Source: an uncultured Duodenibacillus sp.
GTDB taxonomy: Bacteria > Pseudomonadota > Gammaproteobacteria > Burkholderiales > Burkholderiaceae_F
Assembly (NCBI GenBank): GCA_944390715.1
Contig: CALXQS010000003.1
Location: 62,001-126,000, forward strand
Reading direction: 5' to 3'
DNA: 64,000 nucleotides
Shown here: positions 8,531-17,940 of the stretch, piece after piece
How the letters are laid out: each line of letters begins with the position of its first letter
How positions within the stretch are numbered: the stretch's first letter is position 1
Made by a program: the position numbers and the translations under genes
The notes under the pieces: model-generated
The model's input: the letters and a program-made list of their open reading frames with translations, nothing else
Told to the model about the DNA's origin: nothing
Databases searched by the model: none

Positions 8531-8902
8531 AGGTGCTCCGGTGTTTGTGGTTTTCTATAACAGCGGGGCGCGGAAACCGGAACCTGCTTCGGAACACCTG
8601 ATTTCCGCGCTGAATGAATCTGACGAAATCATTAGTTTAACGCTTTGCCCTGCTCTTTGGAAATCATTTGACGGCGCGCAGTCCCTAAAGCCGGTGCATC
8701 CTTTTATGAAAAAAAGCGCAAGCAAAGGACTTAGCCTACTGTTTTTGGGGTCATTGAGAGAATGTGTGTTTTTGCAAATCATCAAGAATCGCCCGCAAAG
8801 CAAAGGCTAAAATGGCGCACCAAACATTGTGCAAACACGGATTCGGGATTGAATCTTCGCCCCCGTTTCCGACCAGAGCCCTCAGCTCACACAGAGGTAG
8901 AC
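8531..8902. other. Divergent intergenic region aspS / manB
   Basis: 372 bp between the two divergent start codons; presumably carries both promoters. I see no repeat, operator or small gene that I can defend. Confidence 0.5.
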
Positions 8903-10285
8903 ATGAAAGCAGACCGTTCAATTTTCAAAGCCTATGACATTCGCGGCATCGTCGGCAAAACACTCACAGTCGACGTGGCCCGCGCCGTTGGACAGGCCTT
9001 GGGCACGCTGGCCGTTCGCGCTGGCATCAGCGAATTTTGCGTAGGCCGAGACGGACGCCTCTCAGGGCCCGAACTTGCCGCAGCATTGATTGAAGGCATT
9101 GCCGCCGCAGGGGTCAACGTCATCGATATCGGCATGACGCCCACCCCCGTGCTTTATTTTGCAACGACCTACTTTAAAAACGGCACGGGCGTGGCTGTGA
9201 CGGGCTCGCACAATCCTGCCGACTACAACGGCTTTAAGATGATGCTGGGCGGTCTGACGCTTTTTGGCGAAGGCATTGCGCATTTGGCCGACATGATCGA
9301 CGCAGGCGATCTCGTGACGGCCGAGAAGCCCGGCACGGTGCGTGAAGCAGACGTCATCGGTCCTTATCTTGAAAAGGTTGCCGGCGACGTCAAGCTCGCC
9401 CGTCCGATCAAGGTGGCGGTCGACTGCGGCAACGGCGTCACCGGCCCCACCGTGCGGCGCATGTTCAAGGCTCTCGGGGCAGACGTGACCGAGCTTTATT
9501 TTGATGTGGACGGCCATTTCCCGAATCACCATCCAGATCCGAGCAAGCCGGCCAATCTTGCCGAACTCATCGACGTCGTAAAGAACACGGACGTCGAGCT
9601 TGGACTAGCCTTTGACGGCGACGGCGATCGCCTGGGCGTGGTGACGAAGTCGGGTTCGATCATCTACCCTGACCGTCAGATGATGCTTTTTGCTGCGGAC
9701 ATTTTGCAAAAGCACCCCGGTGCTCAGATCATTTACGACGTCAAGTGCACCCGTGCTCTCGTGCCCTGGATTCGCGAGCACGGCGGCGTGCCGACGATCA
9801 GCGCAACAGGCCACTCGTTGGTGAAGGCGCGCCTGCGCGAGACTGGAGCGCCTTTTGCCGGAGAAATGAGCGGACATCTCTTTTTCAATGACGGACGCTG
9901 GCCGGGCTTTGACGATGGTGCCTACGCCGCAGCGCGCCTTTTGGAAATCGTGAGCCGCTCAGAAAATCCCTCAGAGATGCTCGATGCGCTGCCGACGGCA
10001 GTCAACACGCCCGAGCTGCAGATTCCGATGGCCGAAGGAGAAAACAAGCGCTTTATCGAAAAAATCCGTGCGGCGGCAAAGTTTGATGATGCTGAGGACG
10101 TGATTTTGATCGACGGACTTCGCGTGGAATTTAAAGACGGCTTTGCTCTGGCGCGCGCTTCCAATACAACGCCCGTGGTCGTGCTTCGCATCGAGGGCGA
10201 CACGCCTGAGGCCTTGGAGCGCATCAAGGTGCGTTTCGGCGAGTTTTTAAAGAGCGTCGATGGTTCGATCACGCTGCCCTTTTGA
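8903..10285 (+). CDS. manB: Phosphomannomutase/phosphoglucomutase
   Basis: 460 residues, the usual length of the AlgC/ManB family. It interconverts hexose 1- and 6-phosphates for lipopolysaccharide and exopolysaccharide precursors. The phosphoserine loop TGSHNP is at 100-105 (Ser102), the Mg loop DGDGDR at 238-243, and a sugar-binding GEMSGH-type motif (FAGEMSGHLFF) follows at about 320. ATG 8903 follows AGAGGTAG at a good distance; the open frame extends upstream but the family begins at FKAYDIRG, so the shorter start is right. Single gene, closed by a hairpin at 10341-10395. algC would be an equally fair symbol. Confidence 0.93.
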   Translation: MKADRSIFKAYDIRGIVGKTLTVDVARAVGQALGTLAVRAGISEFCVGRDGRLSGPELAAALIEGIAAAGVNVIDIGMTPTPVLYFATTYFKNGTGVAVTGSHNPADYNGFKMMLGGLTLFGEGIAHLADMIDAGDLVTAEKPGTVREADVIGPYLEKVAGDVKLARPIKVAVDCGNGVTGPTVRRMFKALGADVTELYFDVDGHFPNHHPDPSKPANLAELIDVVKNTDVELGLAFDGDGDRLGVVTKSGSIIYPDRQMMLFAADILQKHPGAQIIYDVKCTRALVPWIREHGGVPTISATGHSLVKARLRETGAPFAGEMSGHLFFNDGRWPGFDDGAYAAARLLEIVSRSENPSEMLDALPTAVNTPELQIPMAEGENKRFIEKIRAAAKFDDAEDVILIDGLRVEFKDGFALARASNTTPVVVLRIEGDTPEALERIKVRFGEFLKSVDGSITLPF

Positions 10286-10340
10286 TCTCTTTTGAGGGCT
10301 GTTTGGCTGGCGGCTGAAAAAATCGAGCCTGAGAGCAAAA

Positions 10341-10395
10341 AGCCGGCAGTTGTCGGCAGAAGGCAAGACTTTCTGCTGGCAGTGCCGGCTTATTT
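10341..10395 (+). terminator. Terminator-like hairpin after manB (possibly bidirectional)
   Basis: AGCCGGCA (10341-10348) pairs with TGCCGGCT (10383-10390), with an inner GGCAGAA / TTCTGC pair, followed by TATTT. It also lies downstream of larC on the opposite strand. Confidence 0.65.
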
Positions 10396-10491
10396 CATGC
10401 ATCAGGCGCTCAGAGTGCTGACCAGTCCTTTGCAAATTGCCGCAGTGCGGCAGGCATTTTGCAGCGTTCCGATCGGCTTCCGTTTGTTTGG

Positions 10492-11250
10492 CTAGGACTG
10501 AAGGGCGTCTCCCAAGGCAAAAAGAAGACCATTGGCGCAGCCGTTGAAGACTTTTTTATTGTGAAAGGCCGTTGCGTGACGCCGCACGCGCATCTGCGGC
10601 CAGCAGTCAAATCGCGCGCCAAGACCAAGAAGAATCGCAAGGCCCGTGGGCGTCACGGCTTCTCCTTCGCCTGCAAAAGGCTTCACGGCCACGCCGTCAA
10701 TCATCGAAAGCAGAGCCGGGGCAGGGTTGGTGACAACGCCGTGGGCGCAGACGACTTCGCCGTCTCCGAGCGGCACTGGCGAGCAGACAAAATCAATTGG
10801 GTTGACCGCGGCGAATACTTCAGCAATCAGCCCTATGGCCAGAATGTTGCTCATGCGGCCTACTTCGTGAAAGTGCACGTCTTCAACGCAAGCATCGTGC
10901 ACGCGCGCTTCGGCATGCGCAATCACCGACCAGATGCGGCGCGTGATACCTCGAGCGGCAGGAGTCAATGCACTTTCATTTTCGTAGATGGCCTCGATGT
11001 CTGCGGGCGTGCGGTGCACGTGCTCGTGCGGACAGTCCAAGCGGCAGGAAAATCCTGCAATGTGGTTCACCGACAAGGGATAGAGCAAAGCGTGCGCCTT
11101 GCTGCGGGGAAAAGCTGATTTTAAAAGATCCTCGAGGTTGAAAAGCTCAGCCGGCCCCGCAACGCTCAAAAGTCCGGCCAGGAAGCTTTCGGCATTAAGC
11201 CCTGAATGGATGCGGACCGTGAGAATGGGACGGGAAAAAACGTTCAACAT
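10492..11250 (-). CDS. larC: LarC-like nickel insertion protein, N-terminal domain only
   Basis: 252 residues against about 400 or more for full LarC. Recognised by HEHVHR (His-rich site), DVHFHEVG, the SPVPLGDGEVVCAHG stretch and TPTGLAILLG, all LarC1 hallmarks. The N-terminal DCxxGxSGDM loop of LarC is degenerate here (VRIHSGLNAESF). The protein stops where LarC1 ends (GLLFALGDALQS), and no LarC2 (nickel/CTP) domain is found in any frame up to manB. In lactobacilli LarC1 and LarC2 are joined by a programmed frameshift; no second half exists here. Start MLNVFSRP at 11250 is chosen because homology begins there; the SD is weak. It follows larB by 34 bp. Function is doubtful. Confidence 0.7.
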   Translation of the reverse strand: MLNVFSRPILTVRIHSGLNAESFLAGLLSVAGPAELFNLEDLLKSAFPRSKAHALLYPLSVNHIAGFSCRLDCPHEHVHRTPADIEAIYENESALTPAARGITRRIWSVIAHAEARVHDACVEDVHFHEVGRMSNILAIGLIAEVFAAVNPIDFVCSPVPLGDGEVVCAHGVVTNPAPALLSMIDGVAVKPFAGEGEAVTPTGLAILLGLGARFDCWPQMRVRRHATAFHNKKVFNGCANGLLFALGDALQS

Positions 11251-11284
11251 GGCAGTAAAGATGTAGGAGCAAAAATGTATTGAT

Positions 11285-11971
11285 TTAGACGTCAGGATAC
11301 ATCGCGCGCAGCACGCGCGCCGCAGCGCAGGCCGCGCCGTAGCCGTTGTCGATGTTGAAGACGCCGATGCCCGGGGCGCATGAAGCGAGCATGCTCGAAA
11401 GCGCGGTTTTGCCGTGTTCGGCAATGCCGTACCCTACAGAGGTCGGAACGGCAAAAAGCGGCTTGTCGGTGAGGCCTCCTACGACGCTTGCCAGCGCAGC
11501 GTCCAAACCCGCGACGACAATCACGACGTCGGCCTTGTTGATTTCGGCAATGGCCGACTGTATGCGCCACAGGCCCGCCACGCCGCAGTCTTCAAAACGC
11601 TCGGCGCTCCAGCCGAGGTATTGAAGCGTGCGCGAAACCTCGCGCGCGACGCTGCCGTCGGCTGTGCCGGCGCTTACGACGGCGGCCTTGCCTTTGGCGT
11701 GCGGCGCAAGCGTTGTGCGCCAGGCCGTGCGGCTTAAGCTTTCATAGTCGTACGCTTGCTGCAGGTGCTGCGGCAGAGAGTTAAAGACTTCAGGCGACAA
11801 TCGAGTAAAGAGAATAGGTTTTTCCTTGGGGTCGGCAAAACGCTCGAGAAGAGTTTCGAGCGCCCGGCGGGGCTTTCCCTCGCAGAAGACGGCCTCGGGA
11901 AGACCGATGCGCACGTCGCGTTCGGTATCAAAGCGAATGCAGGGCGAAGAGGCTGGCGTCGGAACAGGCAT
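11285..11971 (-). CDS. larB: Nickel pincer cofactor biosynthesis protein LarB
   Basis: 228 residues from MPVPTPAS. LarB carboxylates and hydrolyses nicotinate adenine dinucleotide in the first step of the nickel-pincer cofactor. The N-terminal part (RIGLPEAVFCEGKPRRALE) and the PurE-like C-terminal half (VSAGTADGSVAREVSRTL, then VVAGLDAALASVVGGL and VPTSVGYG) match the family. The frame continues upstream to 12085, but residues before MPVPT have no family similarity. No clear SD; it lies after the larA terminator, so it either depends on read-through or has its own promoter in 11972-12104. Confidence 0.85.
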   Translation of the reverse strand: MPVPTPASSPCIRFDTERDVRIGLPEAVFCEGKPRRALETLLERFADPKEKPILFTRLSPEVFNSLPQHLQQAYDYESLSRTAWRTTLAPHAKGKAAVVSAGTADGSVAREVSRTLQYLGWSAERFEDCGVAGLWRIQSAIAEINKADVVIVVAGLDAALASVVGGLTDKPLFAVPTSVGYGIAEHGKTALSSMLASCAPGIGVFNIDNGYGAACAAARVLRAMYPDV

Positions 11972-12104
11972 GGCGGCAATAAGGCAATAAAACGAAGTTG
12001 AGCGAAGGCTAGCACGGCTCATGCGCAATGCCGGCAGAATGCCCTCAACTTTGAGACAAACAGGCACGGCTTCACGCAAGAACAAATGAGCGAACAGATA
12101 CTTA

Positions 12105-12149
12105 AAAAGAATTCGGCTTCGCTCGAGATGATTCTGAAGCGAAGCCGAA
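12105..12149 (-). terminator. Terminator after larA
   Basis: Perfect 12-bp stem: TTCGGCTTCGCT (12112-12123) with AGCGAAGCCGAA (12138-12149). On the minus strand the stem is followed by TTCTTTTT, a proper rho-independent terminator between larA and larB. Confidence 0.8.
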
Positions 12150-12186
12150 GTCGATGTGCAGCTCTCAGAGCCTGCAGCTTGAGAAC

Positions 12187-13461
12187 TTAGTTCTCAACGC
12201 GCGGCACGGTCAGACTGCCTTCGGGCATGAGAATGATCGTGGGCTTTTCGGGCAGATAGGGCTTGGCGACTTCAAGCGCCTCTTCAACCGTGTCGACGGC
12301 TCCCGTAAAGAGCATCGTGCGGGCCATTTCGCGGTCAAGGCTTGTGACGAGAATGAAGCGGGCGCGGGAAATGGGACGCGAAACGGCAAAAGCCTTGTTG
12401 GCGCCGATCTGGAAGTTCTTTTCGAGCTCAGCCTTGATGGCCTCAGGAGTCTTGAGACGCTTGAAGCTTTCTTCCAGGAGCTTGGAGCCGGAGCCCTCCT
12501 CGCAGTCGGCAAGCAGAATCACCACGCCGCCTTTTTTCACGGCGCAGGCGGCATTGTCCATCGTCTTTTGCATTTGATAGACGTTGATGTCCTTGGGATA
12601 GCCGCCGCAGGAGGCGATCACGAGATCGGCTTCTTCAGGGATGACGCAGCCGTAGACTTCATCGACGAACTTGCAGGCTTCCTTGTGCGCGGCGATGTAG
12701 TCGCCCGCAAACATGCGAAGGAACTGGTGCTGAGCGTTGAGAATGGCGTTGAAGAGGAAAAGCGAGCGGTCCTTGGCAAAGAGAGCCACGCCTTCCATCT
12801 GATCTTCATAGACGGGGTTGCCCGTGGTGCGGCCAAGACCTGCATTTTCATCGAGCATGAAGCTGTGGTTGACGCGAACCGTTTCCATGGCCGCGCAGCC
12901 GGGCAAAATGGCCTTGCGGCCGCCGCCGTAGCCCGAGAAGTAGTGGTGCACGATCGTGCCGGTCATGATGATGTGGTCGACGTCGCACAAAAGCTTGTTG
13001 ATCCACACGGGCGTGCCGCGGCTCGTGGTGCCGAAGTACTGGAAGTCTTCGGTCTTGGTGGCCGTGCTGTTGTACATCTTGATGCGCGAGGCCACTTCTT
13101 CGCCCACGGATTCAACCATTTCTTCATGGGGCATGTCGCGGTGGGTGCCCAGCGAAAACACGATGCGCATGTCTTCGTCCTTGACGCCGAGACGGTTCAT
13201 TTCGTTGACGAGAATGGGCATGAAGTCAAAGCTGTTGGCCACGCGCGTGGGATCGTTGCAGATGAAGGCAACAGTGTCGCCCGGGCGGATGATCTTGTCG
13301 ATGGGCTCTGAGCCGATCGGGTTGTAGATGGCTTCAATAACGCCCGACTTAATGTCTTCCATTACCGGGAAGGGCTTGGTGCGGACTTCCTTGATGACGA
13401 GCTCTTCGTCGATCTTAAACTTCTTGCTCGAGCGCCCGTAGGCAAACTCATAGGTTTTCAT
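12187..13461 (-). CDS. larA: LarA-type nickel-pincer racemase/epimerase
   Basis: 424 residues, family length. All LarA active-site positions are present: His107 (GTHRDM), His173 (TGTIVHHYFSGYGGGRK), Lys183, which carries the pincer cofactor, and His199 (VRVNHS). These are one position off the Lactiplantibacillus numbering (108/174/184/200). It interconverts D- and L-lactate or another 2-hydroxy acid in the cytoplasm. Start MKTYEFAYGR at 13461 has GAGG upstream. The larE gene (cofactor sulfurisation) is not in the window and larC is short, so cofactor supply is unclear. A strong terminator follows. Confidence 0.93.
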   Translation of the reverse strand: MKTYEFAYGRSSKKFKIDEELVIKEVRTKPFPVMEDIKSGVIEAIYNPIGSEPIDKIIRPGDTVAFICNDPTRVANSFDFMPILVNEMNRLGVKDEDMRIVFSLGTHRDMPHEEMVESVGEEVASRIKMYNSTATKTEDFQYFGTTSRGTPVWINKLLCDVDHIIMTGTIVHHYFSGYGGGRKAILPGCAAMETVRVNHSFMLDENAGLGRTTGNPVYEDQMEGVALFAKDRSLFLFNAILNAQHQFLRMFAGDYIAAHKEACKFVDEVYGCVIPEEADLVIASCGGYPKDINVYQMQKTMDNAACAVKKGGVVILLADCEEGSGSKLLEESFKRLKTPEAIKAELEKNFQIGANKAFAVSRPISRARFILVTSLDREMARTMLFTGAVDTVEEALEVAKPYLPEKPTIILMPEGSLTVPRVEN

Positions 13462-13727
13462 GCTCTTACCCTCGTTAAATTCAATTTCTTGAGATTGCGG
13501 CTGCATGGCGAAACGAAATTCTGCATTTCTTTGTTTTGGTTAGAAGGCAAAGGCGCTGCTTAGCGCAAAAAAAGCAGGAATTTCTTCGCACGTTCAACCG
13601 ATCATTATAAAAAGAGGAATGTTCTTGAATTTTCTTGCCGCGTGCGACACAAACGCGACAAGTGAAAGGCGGGCGACCTGCGTCAAGAAACTGAGCAAAA
13701 CTTACAGCGATCAGAACTCGCTCAAGA

Positions 13728-14939
13728 CTAGGCTTTGAGTTCTTCGCCTTGCGACGGGCGAGCTCTTCTTGATTGGCGCAGCAGCCAGTAGAGCGGAATG
13801 CCCGCAAGCACAATGAGTCCGTTGATGCCGTAGATGTCGGCGTAATCGAGCACATCGGCAAAAAGGCCGAAAAGGTAGGGAGCAATGCCGATGCCGAGGT
13901 CAAAGAAGATGTAAAAGGTGCTCGTGGCCTGCGTGTAGCGCTCGCGGGGAACCATGGAAACGGCTGTTGCCTGACCAAGGGACTGAATGTTGCCGAAGCC
14001 AAACCCCATCAGAACGCCTGCGGCAAGCACGCACCAGCCGCCCCATGCGCCCCACAAAAGCCCAAGGCCGGCGGCAAGCGAGACGATGGCTGGATAAAAA
14101 ACGACGGCAGGTCCGTGCATGTCGTAGATCTTTCCCGTAAAGGGGCGCGAAATCAAAATGGCCGCAGCATAAAACAAAAAGAAAAGCGAGGCGGCTGCCG
14201 TGACGTCAAACTGCTTGCCGTAGGAGGCCAGAAAAGCCTGCGTACAGCCCCAGGCAAGGCAAAATAGTCCGATCAAAAGGCAAAACGGGATGAGCCGCAC
14301 GTCAATGAAGTCTGACAGCGAAATCGGGTGCGGACGGCTTTTGACGGCCTCATGGTCAATGTGCAGCAAAAGTGCGATGACAACGGAGACCACGGAGATG
14401 CCCGCGCAGATCATGAAAATGCCTGCGTAGCCCAAAATGTCCAAAAAGGCGATGCCGAGAAACGGGCCGAAGCAAAGCGCCAGCGCCGTGCTCATCGAAA
14501 AGTAGGCAATGCCGCGCCCCAGCAGGGGCTTGGGCGTAATGACCGCCACGACGGTTCCCGTCACCGTGCCGATGACGCCTACAGCTACGCCCGAAATAAA
14601 GCGCACGGCAAAAAACAAAGCAACACCCTCATCAACAAGATAGCCGAAGTTGGTGAGCATGTAGAGAATGACGCCAAGCACGAGAATGCGCTTGTAGCCC
14701 GCTTGATTGACGATGCGGCCGATGAAGAAGCGCCCCACCAGGCAGCCGATCACGACGATGCCGGTCGCAAGCCCCGCCGTGCTTGTGCTCGATTGATAGG
14801 TCTGCGTGAGAAAGCTGGTGCTTACGACGAAGGTGGCGTAGTAGGACACCATGCCCAGAAAGTTGATGAGCGAGATGCCGATGAAGGTAAGCGAGAAAAG
14901 GTCGCGAAATCCGGGCTGCCGAATCTGTTGTGCGGGCAT
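13728..14939 (-). CDS. MFS transporter, 12 TM
   Basis: 403 residues, about twelve hydrophobic segments with the MFS loop 2-3 signature (GCLVGRFFIGRIVNQAGYKR) after TM2. A long cytoplasmic loop around residues 195-215 separates the two halves. It looks like the YhhS/arabinose-efflux-like branch of MFS exporters, but the substrate cannot be told from sequence. It lies between larA (266 bp downstream) and aroD (140 bp upstream) on the same strand; no obvious operon. Confidence 0.85.
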   Translation of the reverse strand: MPAQQIRQPGFRDLFSLTFIGISLINFLGMVSYYATFVVSTSFLTQTYQSSTSTAGLATGIVVIGCLVGRFFIGRIVNQAGYKRILVLGVILYMLTNFGYLVDEGVALFFAVRFISGVAVGVIGTVTGTVVAVITPKPLLGRGIAYFSMSTALALCFGPFLGIAFLDILGYAGIFMICAGISVVSVVIALLLHIDHEAVKSRPHPISLSDFIDVRLIPFCLLIGLFCLAWGCTQAFLASYGKQFDVTAAASLFFLFYAAAILISRPFTGKIYDMHGPAVVFYPAIVSLAAGLGLLWGAWGGWCVLAAGVLMGFGFGNIQSLGQATAVSMVPRERYTQATSTFYIFFDLGIGIAPYLFGLFADVLDYADIYGINGLIVLAGIPLYWLLRQSRRARPSQGEELKA

Positions 14940-15079
14940 GAGTCTGGGAGTGCGGCTGCAGCAGAAAAAAGAGAATCAATCCAACCATTATGCGCTTTTT
15001 TGCAAAGCTGCAAAAAAGTTCCGCTGCCTGCGCATTGAGCGCTGATGCGTCGAAAAAAGATCTGCTGCGTCGGGCAAAG

Positions 15080-15838
15080 CTAAAAAAGCTCCTGCATGAG
15101 CTTTTTGGCTGATGTGATGGAAAACTGCCCCGGAGCGGAAACCTTGTCGATGCTTGCAAAAGTCGCGCAGGAGCCGAACAGGGTGCCTGCGACGCGCGAA
15201 AGCGCTCCCCATCTGCCCATGCTCATGCTGATGACGGGCTTTTGCGTGCACCGGCGAACGATGCAGGTTGCCTCCAGCAGCGCGAGCACGTCTTCGGGCT
15301 TTTGCGGCATCACGGCAATCTTGAGAATATCTGCGTGCAAAGCGTCCATTTCAAGGCAAATGTCCACCAGCTCTTTGATCGGGGGCGTTTGGCTGAAGTT
15401 GTGATAGCTCATGACCACGGTCGTGTTGGCTGCGTGCGCCAGCGCGGCATCGTCTTTCGTTGCGCCCCGCTTGAGCTCCAGATCAATGGCGTCGACAAGC
15501 CCGGATTGGGCAACGCAGCGCACGAGCTCCAGATAGTTTCCTTCTTCGGGGAAAAGGCCGCCCTCGGCTTTCGTTCTGAGGGTAAAAAGCACGGGCTTTT
15601 CAATGCGCTGCTTGAGTTCGAGCGCTGCGGCGATGAAGCTGTTGATTTCGGGAGCGCCGAAGAAGTCAGCGCGCCACTCCAAGATGTCTGCCGGCTGCTT
15701 TTGATAGTCGAGCGCCGTCTCAATCAAATCAGAAATCGCCGAAGCCATGATGCTTGTCAAAATTTTGACGGGCTGAGGACCGAGCAGGACGGGTCCGATG
15801 CGTGCGGGCTTTTTGGGATCGGCTAGGGCGGTAAACAT
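15080..15838 (-). CDS. aroD: Type I 3-dehydroquinate dehydratase, cytoplasmic
   Basis: 252 residues. Third step of the shikimate pathway: 3-dehydroquinate to 3-dehydroshikimate through a Schiff base. Catalytic His146 (SYHNF) and Lys173 (ILKIAVMP) are present, with the substrate-binding EWR (54-56), MGRWG and VSAPGQ. No signal peptide. Start MFTALADP at 15838 rather than a TTG 39 bases upstream. A second, exported paralogue is at 50891; the two share MGRWG and SAPGQ and the same catalytic pair but have quite different N-termini. Confidence 0.93.
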   Translation of the reverse strand: MFTALADPKKPARIGPVLLGPQPVKILTSIMASAISDLIETALDYQKQPADILEWRADFFGAPEINSFIAAALELKQRIEKPVLFTLRTKAEGGLFPEEGNYLELVRCVAQSGLVDAIDLELKRGATKDDAALAHAANTTVVMSYHNFSQTPPIKELVDICLEMDALHADILKIAVMPQKPEDVLALLEATCIVRRCTQKPVISMSMGRWGALSRVAGTLFGSCATFASIDKVSAPGQFSITSAKKLMQELF

Positions 15839-16170
15839 GACGAAAAAATACTCTTTGGAAACGTGCGGTGCAGCCAAGACAAACCGAGGGCTGTGCGGCC
15901 GAAAGCTTAAAGGTTTTTGTCAGAAGCTGCTTTCTTTTTGATCCAGACATCGTAAAGCGCACGAAATTTGACGCGACGCGCACACAGGTCTTGCCGCAGG
16001 CCAACTGCTGGGAGTAGCATATCCGCTCGCCCTAAAAAAGAGGCCTTTCGGCGCGCGCATACACAGGCAATTTAATAAAAGCGCTCGCCAAAAGAGGTCT
16101 GGGGCGCAAAAGCGCCGGCAAAAGGCGCAGACAAACAAAAAACAATTTGTTCAATAGGGAGACCATCATC
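15839..16170. other. Divergent intergenic region aroD / cstA-like
   Basis: 332 bp holding the promoters of both genes; the AGGGAGA ribosome binding site for 16171 is at about 16156. I see no other defensible signal. Confidence 0.5.
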
Positions 16171-17856
16171 ATGTCCGGTCTTGGGATCATGCTGATTGCC
16201 GTTGCGGCTCTTTTGGCGGGCTACTTCGGCTATGCAAAATGGCTTGAAAAAACCTGGGGGATCAACCCGGATGAGCCCACGCCCGCCGTTCGCATCAACG
16301 ACGGCAAGGATTTTTCGCCCGCCTCTCGGTGGACGGTTTTTGCGCATCAATTCACATCGATTACGGGCGCAGGTCCCGTGACGGGGCCGATTATCGCCGC
16401 CATGTTCGGCTGGCTGCCGGCATTGTTGTGGATGATCGTGGGCGGCATCTTTTTTGGCGCCGTACAGGACTTCACCGCGCTTTATGCATCCGTGAAAAAC
16501 GGCGGCCGCTCGGTGGGCATGATCATTGAAGACTATGTCGGCCGAACGGGAAGACAGCTCTTTTTGCTGTTTTGCTGGCTCTTTACGCTTTTGGTGATCG
16601 CGGCCTTCTGCGACATGGTGGCCAATACCTTCAACGGCTTTTCCAAGACGGGCGCCGAGTTGATGCCCAATGCCGCCGCGGCTTCGATTTCGCTCTTGTA
16701 CATGTTCGTGGCCGTGCTTTTCGGCATTTATTTGAAGTACGTCAGACCTTCGGCAGGCGTTCAATTTGTGGTGGGCATTGTGCTTATGGTGGTCATGCTT
16801 GCCGTGGGCATCTCTTTTCCGATTTATGCTGATGCCGTTACGTGGCGCTACGTGGTCTTTGCGTACCTTTTTGCCGCTTCCGTGATGCCGATGTGGCTGT
16901 TGAAGCAGCCGCGAGACTATCTGTCGATGTTTTTGCTGATCGGCATGATTTTGTGCGCCGTAGTGGGCGTCTGCATCCAGAATCCGACGATCAACATGCC
17001 TGCTTATGTGGGCTTTACGGTAAACAATCTCGACCTCTTTCCGATTCTTTTCGTGACGATTGCCTGCGGCGCGGTTTCGGGCTTTCACTCGCTGGTGAGC
17101 TCGGGCACGAGCTCGAAGATGATTTCGAGCGAAAAGGACATGCGTCTGGTGGGCTACGGCTCGATGTGCGTGGAAGTGGTGCTGGGCGTCGTGTCGCTCG
17201 TGGTGGTTTGCGCCGCGGCCTCCAACGGCAAGCTTCCGGCAGGAACGCCGTTTCAGATCTTTTCGGGCTCCGTGGCTTCGTTCTTGACGGAAATTTTCGG
17301 CGTGCCGCAGCAGGTTTCGGCCTGCATTCTCACGATGTGCGTCTCGGCTCTGGCGCTGACTTCTGTGGATGCCGTGGCCCGCATCGGCCGCATGTCGCTG
17401 CAGGAGCTCTTCATGCCGCCCGCCGGGCAAGAGAAGACGGCTGTTCAAAAGCTCTTTACCAACACGGCTTTCGCTACGGTTCTGACGCTTTTGGGCGGCT
17501 ACGCACTTTGCATCGCGGGCTATATGAGCGTCTGGCCGCTTTTTGGTTCGGCCAACCAGCTGCTCTCGGCTCTGGTGCTTACCGGCATGGCTGTGTTTCT
17601 CAAGTCCACCGGCCGCAAAGGCTGGATGCTTTATGCGCCGATGACGATCATGTTCATCGTAACCATGACGGCTTTGGTGAGCCAGGTCATCAAGATCGTC
17701 AAGGCGGCAATGGACGGCACCTTCGTGATGATGGTCCATGGCCTGCAGTTTGTGGTGGCCGCGGCTCTGATCGTGCTCGCGCTTTTGGTGGTTTATCACT
17801 GCGTGCTGCGCCTGCGTGATGCTGCGCCCATCATTGATCGGCAAAAAGCCGGTTAA
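16171..17856 (+). CDS. CstA/BtsT-family carbon starvation transporter
   Basis: 561 residues, about 15 TM segments. The family signature is seen at FAHQFTSITGAGPVTGP (about 60-76) and the VSGFHSLVSSGTSSKMIS loop (about 308-325). CstA/BtsT proteins import pyruvate or small peptides with protons under nutrient limitation; this one is of the short type. ATG 16171 follows AGGGAGA at good spacing, favoured over an upstream in-frame ATG at 16147. It is a single gene with a strong terminator at 17881-17924. Confidence 0.9.
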   Translation: MSGLGIMLIAVAALLAGYFGYAKWLEKTWGINPDEPTPAVRINDGKDFSPASRWTVFAHQFTSITGAGPVTGPIIAAMFGWLPALLWMIVGGIFFGAVQDFTALYASVKNGGRSVGMIIEDYVGRTGRQLFLLFCWLFTLLVIAAFCDMVANTFNGFSKTGAELMPNAAAASISLLYMFVAVLFGIYLKYVRPSAGVQFVVGIVLMVVMLAVGISFPIYADAVTWRYVVFAYLFAASVMPMWLLKQPRDYLSMFLLIGMILCAVVGVCIQNPTINMPAYVGFTVNNLDLFPILFVTIACGAVSGFHSLVSSGTSSKMISSEKDMRLVGYGSMCVEVVLGVVSLVVVCAAASNGKLPAGTPFQIFSGSVASFLTEIFGVPQQVSACILTMCVSALALTSVDAVARIGRMSLQELFMPPAGQEKTAVQKLFTNTAFATVLTLLGGYALCIAGYMSVWPLFGSANQLLSALVLTGMAVFLKSTGRKGWMLYAPMTIMFIVTMTALVSQVIKIVKAAMDGTFVMMVHGLQFVVAAALIVLALLVVYHCVLRLRDAAPIIDRQKAG

Positions 17857-17880
17857 AGCCAAAGCGCTTTGCCGCAAGTA

Positions 17881-17924
17881 AAAGGCCGCTCAAAAGAAAT
17901 CGCTCTCTTTTGGCGGCCTTTTTG
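17881..17924 (+). terminator. Terminator of the cstA-like gene
   Basis: AAAGGCCGC (17881-17889) and CAAAAG pair with the CTTTTGGCGGCCTTTTT strand ending near 17923. Confidence 0.85.
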
Positions 17925-17940
17925 ATTGATTTGAATCTTC

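Noticed and set aside
6692..8560. Long plus-strand open frame over aspS
   Set aside because: Shadow of the aspS codon pattern; no recognisable domain, while aspS motifs are complete.
10286..10491. LarC2 domain reached by frameshift after larC
   Set aside because: The following minus-strand frames have no LarC2-like residues, and a terminator-like hairpin lies there.
12154..13311. 385-codon plus-strand frame over larA
   Set aside because: Antisense shadow of larA, whose active-site residues are all conserved.
16072..17877. 601-codon minus-strand frame over the cstA-like gene
   Set aside because: His/Arg-rich antisense shadow without any domain; the plus strand encodes a complete membrane transporter with SD and terminator.
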